A stretch of DNA of 64,000 nt from Irpex lacteus. Its lineage: Eukaryota; Basidiomycota; Agaricomycetes; Polyporales; Irpicaceae. The position numbers were made by a program, and so were the translations under genes. The notes below the pieces were generated by a model. The model was not told the origin of the DNA. It worked only from the letters and a program-made list of their open reading frames with translations, and did not search any database. The stretch is taken from assembly GCA_001986395.2 (NCBI GenBank), contig MQVO02000002.1, positions 2,666,001 to 2,730,000 of the forward strand, in the 5' to 3' direction. Below are positions 11,429-24,616 of this stretch, one piece after another. Positions within the stretch are counted from its first letter, which is position 1, and each line of letters begins with the position of its first letter.

Positions 11429-13782
11429 CTACTCTACTATTTGACGGAACTTCTCCTGGATCTCGCTGTACAATGCGTCCAACTTCTCCTTGACTGCTTC
11501 CTTTCCTTGCGATGGGGACTGTTGAACGAGGAGAATCGTAAGCCACACCGCCTGCATGGTTATGTAGAATACGACGCACCTCGAACTTCATTTGAGAGAG
11601 CTTGAACATGATGTCGCTGGTCGAGTCCCTGATCTTGGCGAACGTGATGTCCCCAGAGGCGACGGCCTTCAGCGCAGAGTCGTGGTAGGTCACGAAGTTC
11701 TTCAACATCGCGCTCGTCTTGTAGAAGGGGCAGAACCGATCGTACTCGCTCATACCGTTTTGCTGCAAGAAATCATCCTTGAGCATACGAGCGACCTCCA
11801 GCGTGATCTTGTCGCTTTCGCCGAGAGCACTCTTTCCGACGAGCTGCACAATCTCAGCGAGGTCTTCTTCCTTCTGGAGAATTTCCCTTGCGCGCGACCG
11901 CAGTTCGACGAACCCAGGTTCCGAAGTCTCGTAGTGTGGGTCAAGAATTTTTATGTACTTGGAGTAGGAGACGTTCCAGTTGACCGACGGGAAGTGCTTG
12001 CGCTGGGCGAGACGTTTGTCCAAACCCCAGAAGACTTGCACAATACCGAGTGTGGCAGATGTAACGGGATCAGAGTAGTCACCACCGGGGGGAGACACGC
12101 TGGGTACACATGTTAGATGGGCGCGTTGGCTTATTAACAGTACGTAACACGGGAAAACTCACGCTCCGACGATAGAAACGGTACCCGTACGAACGGGGTT
12201 ACCGAGACACACTACCTTACCAGCTCGCTCGTAGAATCCGGCAAGCTTCGTACCAAGGTAGGCCGGGTAACCCGAGTCTGCAGGCATCTCAGCGAGACGA
12301 CCAGAGATTTCACGAAGGGCTTCAGCCCATCGAGAAGTCGAGTCCGCCATCATGGCGACGTTCTTGCCTTGATCACGCCAGTACTCTGCGAGGGTGATAC
12401 CTGTGTAGATGGAAGCCTCCCGAGCGGCCACAGGCATATTGGAAGTGTTGGCCACAAGCGTAGTACGTTTCATAATCGGCTCTTGACGGTCGCCGACCTC
12501 CATGGTCAGTTCGGGGAACTGTCACACCATGTCAGTGTCATTGCCTCGTAGATTGAACTTCAATAAAGATGGACCCACCTCCATCAATACTTCCGCCATC
12601 TGTTAAGGTACGGTGAGGTATGAATTAGATTGAGTGAGCGGATCTCGTACCTCATTTCCTCGTTCACCACAACCAACGTAAACCATAATGTCGCTGTTCG
12701 AGAATTTCGAAATGGCCTGTGAGATGACGGTCTTACCGCATCCGAAGGCGCCTGGGATGGCAGTTGTACCGCCTTGAACACAAGGGAAGAGAGCGTCAAG
12801 GATTCGCTGGCCGGTCAAAAGGGGATAGTCCGCAGTCTGCTTCTCCGCTACGGGACGTGGGGCTCGCACAGGCCAGACTTGCATCATGGTGTGCTTTGTT
12901 GTCTTTCCCTCGAATTCGGTCTCAAGAATGACATCCTACCCGATGTATGCATGAGTATACCTGACATGATTAGTAGATGCGCATGTACACACGTTAACGG
13001 CGTAGCTGCCCTTTTCAGCGATGTGGGTGATTGTACCCAGTGCACGGGGCGGGAGCATTACTTTGTGATCGGAGACCAGAGAGTTCTCGTACACCTTTCC
13101 GTAAATGTCGCCTCCAGAGATGTGGTCGCCAACCTGCGATGATAAATTCAGTATTGTACTGACCTGACGTCATGTAGGGAAGACAGACCTTGTAGTTGAG
13201 GGGGTCAAAATCCCATTGTAGCGATCTGTCAAGAGCCTCGGTGTTGATACCTCTTGGAATGTATATAGATTTGGATAGTTCTTGGATGGACTAAAACGAG
13301 CGATAAGTATGATATGCGATGAGGCGCAGCGAATTGGGGTTGTTTACTCGTAGTGGTCGCTGAATACCATCGACAATGTTCTCCATCAAACCTGCAAAGG
13401 GATAACTATGATGTAAATAGGTCATACAAAGGAAACGTACCGGGTCCTAGCTCGACACTGAGAGGCTTTCCTGTACGCAGAACAGGGTCGCCGACCGTTA
13501 CGCCGGACGTCTCCTCGTACACTTGGATTGTAGCCTTGTCTGCATCGATCCTGATAACCTCTGCGCATATTTAGCTCGCATATAGCATATACACACTGTT
13601 CGCATACCTCCAACTAGTTCGTCGTGACCGACACGCACGAGCTCGTACATAGCACAGCCGGTCATGTTCTCTGCAATAACGACAGGTCCAGATACGCCAA
13701 AGACATGACCGAAACGCGACTCGCGCTCCTCGTCAGCAATCTTGGGCAAAGCCCTCCTTGCATTTGGTAAAGCACCCGCCAT
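11429..13782 (-). CDS. VMA1: V-type proton ATPase catalytic subunit A
   Basis: A multi-exon minus-strand gene. It starts [20 protein letters not shown], with [19 protein letters not shown] in the beta-barrel domain. The nucleotide-binding domain has [39 protein letters not shown] with its P-loop GAFGCGKT, then [10 protein letters not shown] and [20 protein letters not shown], followed by [20 protein letters not shown]. The C-terminus is [19 protein letters not shown] with TAG at 11429-11431. Subunit A hydrolyses ATP in the V1 sector that acidifies vacuoles and Golgi. Spanning 2.35 kb with introns, the gene fits the usual size of about 617 residues. There is no room for, and no sign of, an intein like that in yeast VMA1. 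It is head-to-head with RPT1. Confidence 0.93.
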
Positions 13783-13991
13783 GGTTGTGATGTGTGTTGG
13801 CGGCGATGTCGAGCTCGTCGAGGTCGTTTGGCTTCAAGTCGATGGCGGACGCCGATTGGGGTCACGAGGCAAGTTACCAAAAGTGGACTGACGGCGCTTA
13901 CAATACAGGAACGCGCGTGCTAAAGTGACGCGTCGTCCAAGTCGAAGTGGCCCTTAGACTTGACTCTCGACACCGACTACAACAACGAACA
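13783..13991. promoter_or_regulatory. Shared divergent promoter region, VMA1 / RPT1
   Basis: 209 bp separate the two start codons. It is rich in CG and in GTCG/CGAC words, has no TATA box, and must serve both constitutively needed ATPase genes. Confidence 0.55.
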
Positions 13992-15974
<1,983 letters not shown>

Positions 15975-16387
15975 GTTCTGGTTCCGTGTATTGGTATTTA
16001 AGTTTGACTCGCTATAATTTGCATGAGAACATATGGAAAGATTGGCCTCTTCTGATGAATGCGCCCATAGGCCGGGATCTCGTGGAAAGACTAGTGTGTA
16101 ATCGCGATGATGGGCGTCAGGCAGGTGTCAACAGATCCAACTGTTACGCGGGATGCAATTTTGGAGAATGAAATTCATCTGCCAGCCTGTGCACATGTCA
16201 AACATTCTGGTGGTAACAAACTACAATGGTCGGGAACGGGAAATGATAAAAAGATTAACAAACTAATAGTAAGCGGTTCGGAATGATGCTGGTACCGGGT
16301 TTACAACTAAAAAAATTATAGGGCACTGTACTACTTCGAATATCATAAACACCATCAAGGTGTAAGTAATAAAAAGCTGTAACGGTA
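15975..16387. other. Convergent 3' flanks of RPT1 and the unknown paralogue
   Basis: About 410 bp with no coding signal and A/T-rich stretches around 16240-16330, suitable for polyadenylation of both convergent genes. Confidence 0.55.
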
Positions 16388-17227
16388 TCAGTACTGACGA
16401 GGAATGTATGCAAGGACGGGCTGTAAGCTGCCCCTTGAAACATGGCGGACTTCCGTCAAGTAGATATCTTCCAAACGGATGTGGGTTTGGCCCACGCGTA
16501 TGTATGGTGTCTGATAGGGTGCATTCTCATTGTTCTTCTAGAAACCATCGCATTCTCATGAAGAAAGGCACAGACTATAGGTGGAAAGACAGCACGGACC
16601 TCGACGAAAGCTTTGATTGCTTCGGCCACCTTGGTCGCCAATTGCCTACGAGATATGCTCTCCTGAGCCTCCGTGGAGCGGCGAACATACTTCTGTATGA
16701 CGAACGACGCGTAACCATCAACCTGAAAGGACACGTCAGTAACGATGAAGAAGATCCAGCTGCCAATCCCGCCGCACCTCGATCCGGATAGACACTTTGT
16801 GCTTAACGCTCTCAAGCAGTCTTGCGTTTGGTTCATGTAGCCCCGCAAAATTTTCGTCTAGGGCATCCGTGGCGCGGATGCCCTTCCGTCCTCCCACCCA
16901 AAATTCGATAGGGCTTTGGTTAGCGATGTACAAAGTTTGTGCTCCGTTTGCTCGGTACTCGTTCTGAGGTATTTCAGTCAGGGTCGGTGCCGGAGGCTAG
17001 AAATCCATGTGGTCAGGCAGTGAACACATGGCAAGGAGTTGGGACAAGAACCTGGGGCAGAGGGAGAGGCGGTACCATCACGTAAGACCCCCATTGATTA
17101 TTGGCTTGGCCCCAGGCCGGCCAGTAGGGTTGACCTTGAGGATGCTGGGTGTGATCGCCGCCAGAGGGGTCCTGCAGTACATACTCGTCAGTCTAGGTTG
17201 TGGTGAAGGATATGGTTGCTGTACCAT
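16388..17227 (-). CDS. Unknown protein, paralogue A of a tandem pair
   Basis: I do not recognise the family. Five exons join in frame to 212 residues: coding pieces at 17225-17227 (the ATG alone), 17028-17171, 16778-16996, 16600-16722 and 16388-16537. The N-terminal third is rich in Gln, Pro, Trp and Tyr (QGQPYWPAWGQANNQW). The conserved core is KHKVSIRIEVDGYASFVIQK...ATKVAEAIKAFVE, then TPYIRVGQTHIRLEDIYL and RGSLQPVLAYIP. The same blocks occur in the same order and with two matching splice positions in paralogue B at 19043-20022, which is strong evidence that both are real genes. No signal peptide or membrane segment is seen. The first intron begins immediately after the ATG; its donor, a CTGAC branch site and acceptor all look normal. 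A TATA box lies about 65 bp upstream. Confidence 0.65.
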
Positions 17228-17290
17228 CTGTACCGCAGAGAGGGCGAGTTTGACCAAGAGGGTGCAGTGTCTAGTCGAGGATCGAGAGCC

Positions 17291-17300
17291 TTTATAGGCC
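17291..17300 (-). promoter_or_regulatory. TATA box of paralogue A
   Basis: Minus-strand GGCCTATAAA sits about 65 bp upstream of the proposed ATG at 17225-17227, with no other ATG in between. It supports the unusual start-codon exon. Confidence 0.5.
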
Positions 17301-19042
17301 GGCCGCTCTCCAATATCTCGGTCAAAACTGCGAGACCATGGCAAGTAGGATGAAGAAGATTTTTCGACCCGCTACGTAGGTACTCAGGCGAAATACAAAC
17401 AGCACAAACGGAACGCCGACTCACTTCTTAGCAGGCAAGCCGGTGCTCACGCTCTTGCATCGACATTCCCTGACATGATGAACAGAAAGGGTCCTAATGC
17501 AGTCAACCACATGTCTGACAATCATCAGCTACGTTTAGCTGTTAGATGGCAGTCTCGTCAGCACCATCTGCAGCGTGGTAGCAACGTAGACCTGAAATGG
17601 GCGTCTTCCTCCGGTGCACCGAATTATTTCTGACAGCTGCTCTGGCTGCGCACATTATAACGCGCCCTCGGTTCTTTGATACTTACCAGCTAGAGAACCG
17701 TCATGACATGAGAACGTGGTTCCACTTTGTACCTGGAAAGAAGCCCACTAGTGCGTTCCAATTAGCTTCTCCATTGTCGTCTTACCCCCACCTCACAGGT
17801 CGACTGTTTCTGTTCACACCAACTCTGCGCCCGCCGACGATCCATCTTCGTCCGCCAAAGATTGTTAGATTGTCAACAAGATCCTAGTGGCTGTCGGCCG
17901 AGCTTCCCAAACAAGCCGCCACCCAGACGTCTTTATTCTCTATGCGGCAGCCCTTAGCTGGGTAACCACCGCTAACGCCGAGGGGGGATATGGCTGTTGG
18001 GAACAAGATCTGCGCCGAAGCGTGGGGAGAGGACACTAGTGGCCGTACATTCAGGGTAAGCGCCCTGCTCCTTGTAACTGACGTTCCACGAACACGAATC
18101 TCGCGACCGAGTTGCCCAGAACTGTCGTTGTGGCGTAGTGTAGGAGGATGTATCGCGCACAATCCGGTCATCCGCCGCTTCTCCAACCACTCGCAAAAAT
18201 AGGACAGCTTCTCGTAAGGAGCGTACCAGTTTAGGTAGTATGTCATGGTAGTCTTAGTTACCGCACACCAAAGTGCTCGATTTACTGAAACTGGCATGGG
18301 CCTTAAACACGATGTAATCAAGGCTCATACTCCTTATTGCATCACAGAGAACATTCCGACTGGCCTTGTACGTGACGTTTCTTCTCTTCTTTTCTGTGCC
18401 GGCGGTCGTGCTGAGCAACGATGTGGTGCGTCCCTTCTTCAAGTTCAAATAGCTAAAGCTCTCTGTGTTTCAGCCACAGTCCTTTACGTACACCTGAACC
18501 TTGCCTGTTCACTCCATTGTTCGTTCATTGATATCAGAGGGTCGCTATGGAGCCCCAGCATCGACAGCGTCTGCCAGGAGCCTCGTTTATACAATCGCCG
18601 GTAATCGAGCCCGTGGCCAGCAAGAACCGAAGCATGAACTTCTTCCATGATACTAGCCGTCGACACTTCTCCTCCCCGAAGACTTAGATCCAGATCAGAC
18701 TGGATAACTTTCTACTTCGGTATCAACCCACATCTCACCAATAGAGAGAGCGAAGACTTCGGTCCTACTAGCTACCTTTGAACATGTATTCCAGCAATGT
18801 GTCAGAGGTTAGAGCAGCAAATTCTTCCTTCTTACGCGAGCTGTGATAGTACGTATGGTCATGAGTAGAAACAGCAAAGCAGAATAAATATATGATGGTA
18901 CAGAAGCACATGCATCGACTTGGGACAGTGGACGGAGATAGGCATACATTGGTTGCAGACTAAGATAATAAATATACGGAAGCAAGGCAATACAAAGCGA
19001 CGAACAAAACTCGGGGTTAACTAGTTCCACTGCAACCCAGGC
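17301..19042. other. Spacer between the two paralogues, no supported gene
   Basis: About 1.7 kb. The longest frame (minus, 17884-18321, 145 codons) shows no domain, no exon-like borders and no similarity to either paralogue that I can defend. I cannot exclude a fast-evolving small gene here. Confidence 0.45.
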
Positions 19043-20022
19043 CTACATGGTGCCTGCCGGTCCGTACTGGTAGGCCACTTGATGAGCGACCACCTGGGGC
19101 GGGGGAGGGGCGTACACTGGACGATAATCGGGCAGGAACCCCAGACGTGGCTGCAAGCTGCCGGCGGTGACATGATCCACTTGCACCAGATAAATTTGAT
19201 CATATCGAATATGGTAAGCAACCGGAGTGTCGCCGCCAGGGCCAATCTGTATCCATTTGACACCGCTGTCATCGGTAGTTCCCCTTTCCTGAGTCCAAAG
19301 AATATCATCAGGAGAGGTCTACGCAAGAAAATGAATGCAAACTCACCTCGAAGTACGCCTGCACGACCTCTGCAACCTGGCGTGCCATCTTAACACGGGT
19401 CACAGGAATTTCCCTCCCTGTTGTTTTTGCGTATTTCTGCTTCGCAAACGATTGCTGGCCGTCGAACTGTAAACACATAATTAAACACTGATAATGATGA
19501 CTCATGATGTAAATGTACGGACCTGAAGGCGATAAGATAGCTTTACCCCTACATTCTCATTTAATACTGGGGTTTCCGGGTTTAAAATAAGGCTCTCGGG
19601 GTTCTGGGTGCTGGAAATTTGCCGTAGAGATATTCCCGGAGCAGACGTCTGGGAGTTCCTAAACTCCACTGGGTTGCTCATATTGCGCCTGGATGACTGC
19701 GCCTCGTAGGGCATTTGTTTGATCTCGATGAACTGTGACGGAAGAGCTGTTGCTGGAAAGTACGACATCTGAGGTTGCGCGCCCGGGTTGTAGTAAGTAT
19801 ATGGCTGAGAGTCCTAGTGGAAAGGGCAATGTCAGTACGAGCGTCACAGAATGACATTCGAATGCCTACCGAAGAGCTCGTTGGATAAGCCAGAGGATAA
19901 GAGAAATGGAGCGTGAAGTAAGGAGAAGTGTGCAAGTCGACGAGGGTTATATAGTCCTGTTGCCGTGTCATATCGTCGAATCGCGGGTGTTGACTTGATA
20001 CGAATGTCCCTACGGCATCCAT
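19043..20022 (-). CDS. Unknown protein, paralogue B of a tandem pair
   Basis: Unrecognised family. Four exons (19870-20022, 19523-19813, 19347-19466, 19043-19288) join in frame to 269 residues, beginning MDAVGTFVSSQHPRFDDMTR. The N-terminal half is Gln/Pro/Tyr-rich (SQPYTYYNPGAQPQMSYFPA). The core VGVKLSYRLQFDGQQSFAKQ, TRVKMARQVAEVVQAYFE, TPVAYHIRYDQIYLVQVDHV, GSLQPRLGFLPDYRPVY aligns with paralogue A, and the intron positions flanking the DG..SF block are the same. The C-terminus PPPPQVVAHQVAYQYGPAGTM extends beyond paralogue A. There is no signal peptide or membrane helix. The alternating hydrophobic core strands suggest a small beta-rich domain, but that is inference. Stop TAG at 19043-19045. 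Confidence 0.7.
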
Positions 20023-23000
20023 CCTGCCTGCGTCAATGCAGCATATAGCAATCCGGTAGCCCTAGAGAAGTCCAGAAGATCTACAGCGAAGATGAATAGA
20101 TTGCATCTGAACGGCGAATGGGACCAGCATGCTCTAGTATAGGGAAGGGAAGGTCATCTACGCATGTCAGGCTACGCCGAGACCGCGTGTTGATTCTCGT
20201 TCCAGAAGTAAGTAATCTGCAGGCAGAGTGTGTGCATCTGTAAATTAGGTGAGAAATCTCATACCACTTAACCTGGACGCTGGATATTGCACCGGAGCAC
20301 GGATGCCATTCGTATTCACGGCCATTACAAGCGATCGAATCTGTTCAAGCAGCAGCCAGAGCACACAACAAACGTTGCGTCTCTAATTGCTCCGAGTGCC
20401 GAAGTCAAGGTGTAGGTGAAATGAGAGTGAGAACTGGTCCGGAAGGCGGGCTCCTGCCACTGGCATGTCTTAGGAAGACGGGACCTAACGGGTGCATGGC
20501 AGCCACGTGAAAGCGTGAACAGTGGGAGTTGGTCCGCTGTGATCATGTTTACTGGTCAAAAGCGCATTAAGCCTGCGCAGGGACGGAAATGACTGCAGCA
20601 ACCTTATCATCGTACTAGCGTCAGGAGGCTGCGTTGGAGATTGTGGGGGCTAAGTACATCGAGGGGAAATCTTGGAGACTGGCGTCGCAGTCCGGCGCAA
20701 CAACTGGGAGCAACGGTGCCGTCGCCAGGGAACTGTCAGCTGTTGCTCCGTGCGAAGTAGTTCGGGTCTACACACCCCAACCACGAGGTCCTGATGTGCG
20801 GCGTATTGACTGGACTAGCTGACGTTCGCTATAACGTATGCATTATCACTGTAGAGAACTTCCAGTTCAAATAGGTGTGCACTTGCCTGCATTTGCTTCT
20901 TGATACCTGGGATGAGTCGACCGGAAGCGACTGCCAGGTGGTCACCCGCATGGCGCTCCGAGCAGGCCACCTCAAAGACCACTCTCCTATTCCAGAAGTT
21001 CAAATTGAGCGAGTGGTGGAACAACCGCACGATACCGCCGAGTTTGGTTTTTAGCAGTCAGATACGGCGAGCGCCGATAACAATGCCGCCACCGGTTGAA
21101 CAAGAGATGATACGATGACGTTCTCCGAAGACCCTTAGTGAACTTGGCATACCAATCGTGCGTACACGTTTGAGACCGGCGGCAGTCCCTTGCGCCACCG
21201 TCCCCACAATGCCTAAATCGAGGTGATCTCCTTTGTATTCGGAACTGACAAGCAGACCCTGGGGAAGAACTCAGAAGAACAAGTCTCATAACCTGGAATA
21301 TTTTGATAAGCGGCATCAAGAAATAGGTAACGTGTATCCATGTCACCTATTGGTTTTACGAGGCCGAGCCTTGCAGCACATCAACAAAACTGTATATTGC
21401 CTAGTTTTGTTGTAGGATACATCATCGCTCAATGTCTGCAGAACTGTTTCAGACTCACGGAGGGGAAGTAACAGGGGTAAATTACTCACGCGACAGTAAT
21501 CCAAAGCTTCTGCCATCACACTTACACGCACCGTTCACTGCGCAGCAGGCATGAGGCGAGGACTCGATCCATTGGTTCGGCTCACCGGCCGTAGAGGGTC
21601 CGAAGACATGATGAGGCATACATCATTTAATACCTCATTCAAGCACTAATGTGACGATCATGTTGAGAAAGCATGCATTAAATGTCAAGCTCACAATGAC
21701 GACAAGCAGTAATGTCACTCACCTCAATTCTGTTTATACGACACAGTTAGATCTTGGCAGAAACCATCCGTTTCCCAAAGCCAGAGAAGTGGGTCACGTA
21801 CGGACGGCTACAAAGTGCGTCACAAATGCAAACCTCGAAACCCAGCCAAGAAGCGCTTCATTAATACTCTGCTAATGATCTCGCCATCGCGATATAGATC
21901 TGGATTGGCGCAAAGAGTCTGGAGTCAACGTAACAGTTTTCGTCCAGACGGACATTAATTCATGATTACCACAGACCTATGTCAAACTGGACTCGACCAC
22001 TTCCATGTTCCTTCTACGCGTTATGAGCGACCACTCTGTCGTGGAAGTGGTTACGGGTCATGCTACCAGATCCGATGTCAGCCACCGTCTTGCTCCGCGC
22101 AGTTGTATTTTGCATTGCGAACCATGAATATTTTCACGGCCCAGAACTGTCATCTTGCACTAGAAGAGTATGTGAGCTCATAATATGGCCCTGGTGCTGA
22201 TCTCCTATTGTGTAACATGTTGTGGAAACATTTCGGCAGAAGGGTAAAGAGACAGAGACAACATACATTTTTCAAAGGATCCAGTAGAGCCACGCAGGAT
22301 CACTGAGGTTCGGAAGCAGCCTTTCACGTAACAAGATAGACGGTACCTGTTACTGCAACTCCGACATCCGCAGAGCAGACGGAACGGCCGCGCATCCTTC
22401 TTCCGCATAAGATGCAGGACAACGGCGAGTGTGGCGTTGTATTTGCGATGATATGTCACGTAGAACGGACGACACGGATACAGTCTAGGCGAGCTAAGCA
22501 TGCAAAGCGGTGGATTTGGAGCGATAGGCGTACCTGTTCATAAACATTGACATAATTACTTTCGATTGCCACCGATATCGATACGGAACAAGATCAAGCA
22601 GAAGGAGCATACACCCTGCATGGCGACTGCGAGGTTCAGGGATCATCCTTTCCGAGCTTGCACCGAGCACTGCTTGAACGATGTTTGTATAGGCTATAAT
22701 GCATATCTCAGCTCTCAATCTGGCCGAACATGAAAGCCAAGACAGATACTAAACTCATGTGGCTGTCCTTACCGATCGTAGTCATCGTGTTCAACAGCTT
22801 ATTAAGAAAACACCTTCGCGAATAGCAGACGGTAGCTTCTAGACATCGTCTAAAGTAAATCGAGCCTGCACTAGAGGATACCAGTTAGTTCCATGCATAT
22901 GCGATCGATTACAAAATGAACACACACACCCATCGATTCAGACGCTACCTATAGGCACCAACCTGAGTCACCACTAGTACGTGAGCGCGTGAGCCACAGA

Positions 23001-24616
23001 CTGGGCTGGCTGTCATAAGCATACGCCAATTCAGATCAGATAGCATAAGTGATCCGTCGAATCAAACTTTTAGCAGCTTGCTTCGAGGCTTGCGTATGAC
23101 TACGGAAGAACACGGTAAGTCACGGTGGTTCTTGAAGCCAAAAGCTTGACGGCCAACTTACCAATTGGAAGTCAGCACCAATGGCTCCGAGGTTATGACG
23201 CTCGTCCCGCGGATATAGGTACGGCATCTGTATAAAAAGCATATACAGGCGGCTAGAGATGACCTATGTCGTGTTGCTTCTCCCTGCATGACGGAAGGTA
23301 GTGGAACACGTTGACAATGTGCGGCCATATGCATGTTGCTATCCTTGCTTCGACCAATTGTTGGTGATATACTTTGTTCTTGAATGCAACATATCTGAGC
23401 GGTGCTTATCAATGTCAATCAGCCATCCCCATCTGCAGAGCAACTTGAAAAGCCTCACGATGTCTTGCCTCTCATGGTTATCTTAAATGACCTGGGTCGT
23501 CCGTAGGTGGTGTCCAGCACCCACTGTAGTTGATGCAACCTTCTGATACATCACACGCGCAAGGCTTAAATTCCCGTATGATGCGATGTCTTCTATGACG
23601 CGTACAGATTTTTGTCAGTGTGCAGGTGAGACTTAGGAGGTCACGTTGGCATACTAGGCTAGTTACACGTTTGCTGTGTGGCAGAGTTGGATATTCCCGT
23701 AGGTGTCGTCAGTGCGCGTAATTAGCGTGTTCACCGAGCGAAGAAGTTCCGATGGATCATCCACACTCGCTTGGTACCTCGAAGTCGTGAGGAAGAATGT
23801 GGCGTTGTCCTTTCAACTGCAATTTCCTGATCGGGATTGTGATGGGACGGAATTAGAAAAGGCGCCAGTAAGCAGGGCGCCTCGAAGTTGTTACACAGTG
23901 ACGTCCACAGCATCCTCTCGCGTATCATTTTTTACACAGATACAACGCACCTCAGATTCGTCGCTGAGGGATGCAGCTGCAGTCTAAGTCCCTCATGTTG
24001 TGACTAGCTGGTGTGTCGTTTATCTAGTGAATCCCCTGCCATACATGATACTCATTCATCATATATCTTCAGCGAGAAAAAACGCCCAGTAAAACAATGG
24101 GGTCTTTGTAGAGATCAGGCACGTTCCTGGCTGGCCGGCACGGCAGTGCAGGGGGCACAAAACAACAGTCAGCCTCGAGCCATATTTCGTAAGCTTAGAG
24201 GAGGCGGATGAAATTAAAAGCACCGCCGAGCATCGCCATTGAAGACATTGGCAGCTTCAAATCCGCTACCGTTCTCAACGAGCAGCGTGAACCGCAGCTT
24301 ATGATGTTTACAGATTGGAGTTTGTGTCTCACAGGAGAGGGACCTTAGCTTACAATGTGAGTGCCGGTGAGTGTGTTGAGTAACTTCTACGTATAATAGT
24401 TGAAGACAAAGGCAAGATGATCGGATCTTGCTATTTATCTTTTAGACTGTTCGGGCGGTTGATCCGAGCCTCGAAACCTGTTCGTGGCAGTATCGTTACT
24501 ACGCTGCACAGATTTGAGCGTAATGGGCGGTCAATAACATTGGACACATATATTAGACTTTACCAGGCATCACGGCCCACATCCTCCCCACATCCCACCC
24601 ACCCATCTACGGCAGG
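20023..24616. other. Gene-poor stretch
   Basis: About 4.6 kb with no gene I can support. Open frames are short and scattered on both strands, without recognisable domains or a consistent exon chain. A possible decayed coding patch is listed separately at 20815-21341. Base composition is balanced and I see no long tandem repeat, no transposase remnant and no obvious terminal repeats. Confidence 0.5.
20815..21341 (-). pseudogene. Possible decayed or unresolved coding patch
   Basis: On the minus strand three protein-like segments follow one another: MDTRYLFLDAAYQNIPGYET; then, in a different frame, GDHLDLGIVGTVAQGTAAGL through CSTGGGIVIGARRI; then, after an in-frame TGA, FWNRRVVFEVACSERHAGDH to a stop at 20815-20817. 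Composition looks coding, but I found no splice pattern that joins them. Either it is a relic with a stop and frameshift, or an intron-rich gene I could not resolve. Family not recognised. Confidence 0.25.

Noticed and set aside
11429..13782. Possible intein in VMA1, as in yeast
   Set aside because: The gene span and continuous P-loop region leave no room for a 400-residue insertion.
17884..18321. 145-codon minus-strand frame as a third paralogue
   Set aside because: A faint likeness to the C-terminus of paralogue B occurs in a different frame, but none of the conserved blocks or splice positions are present.
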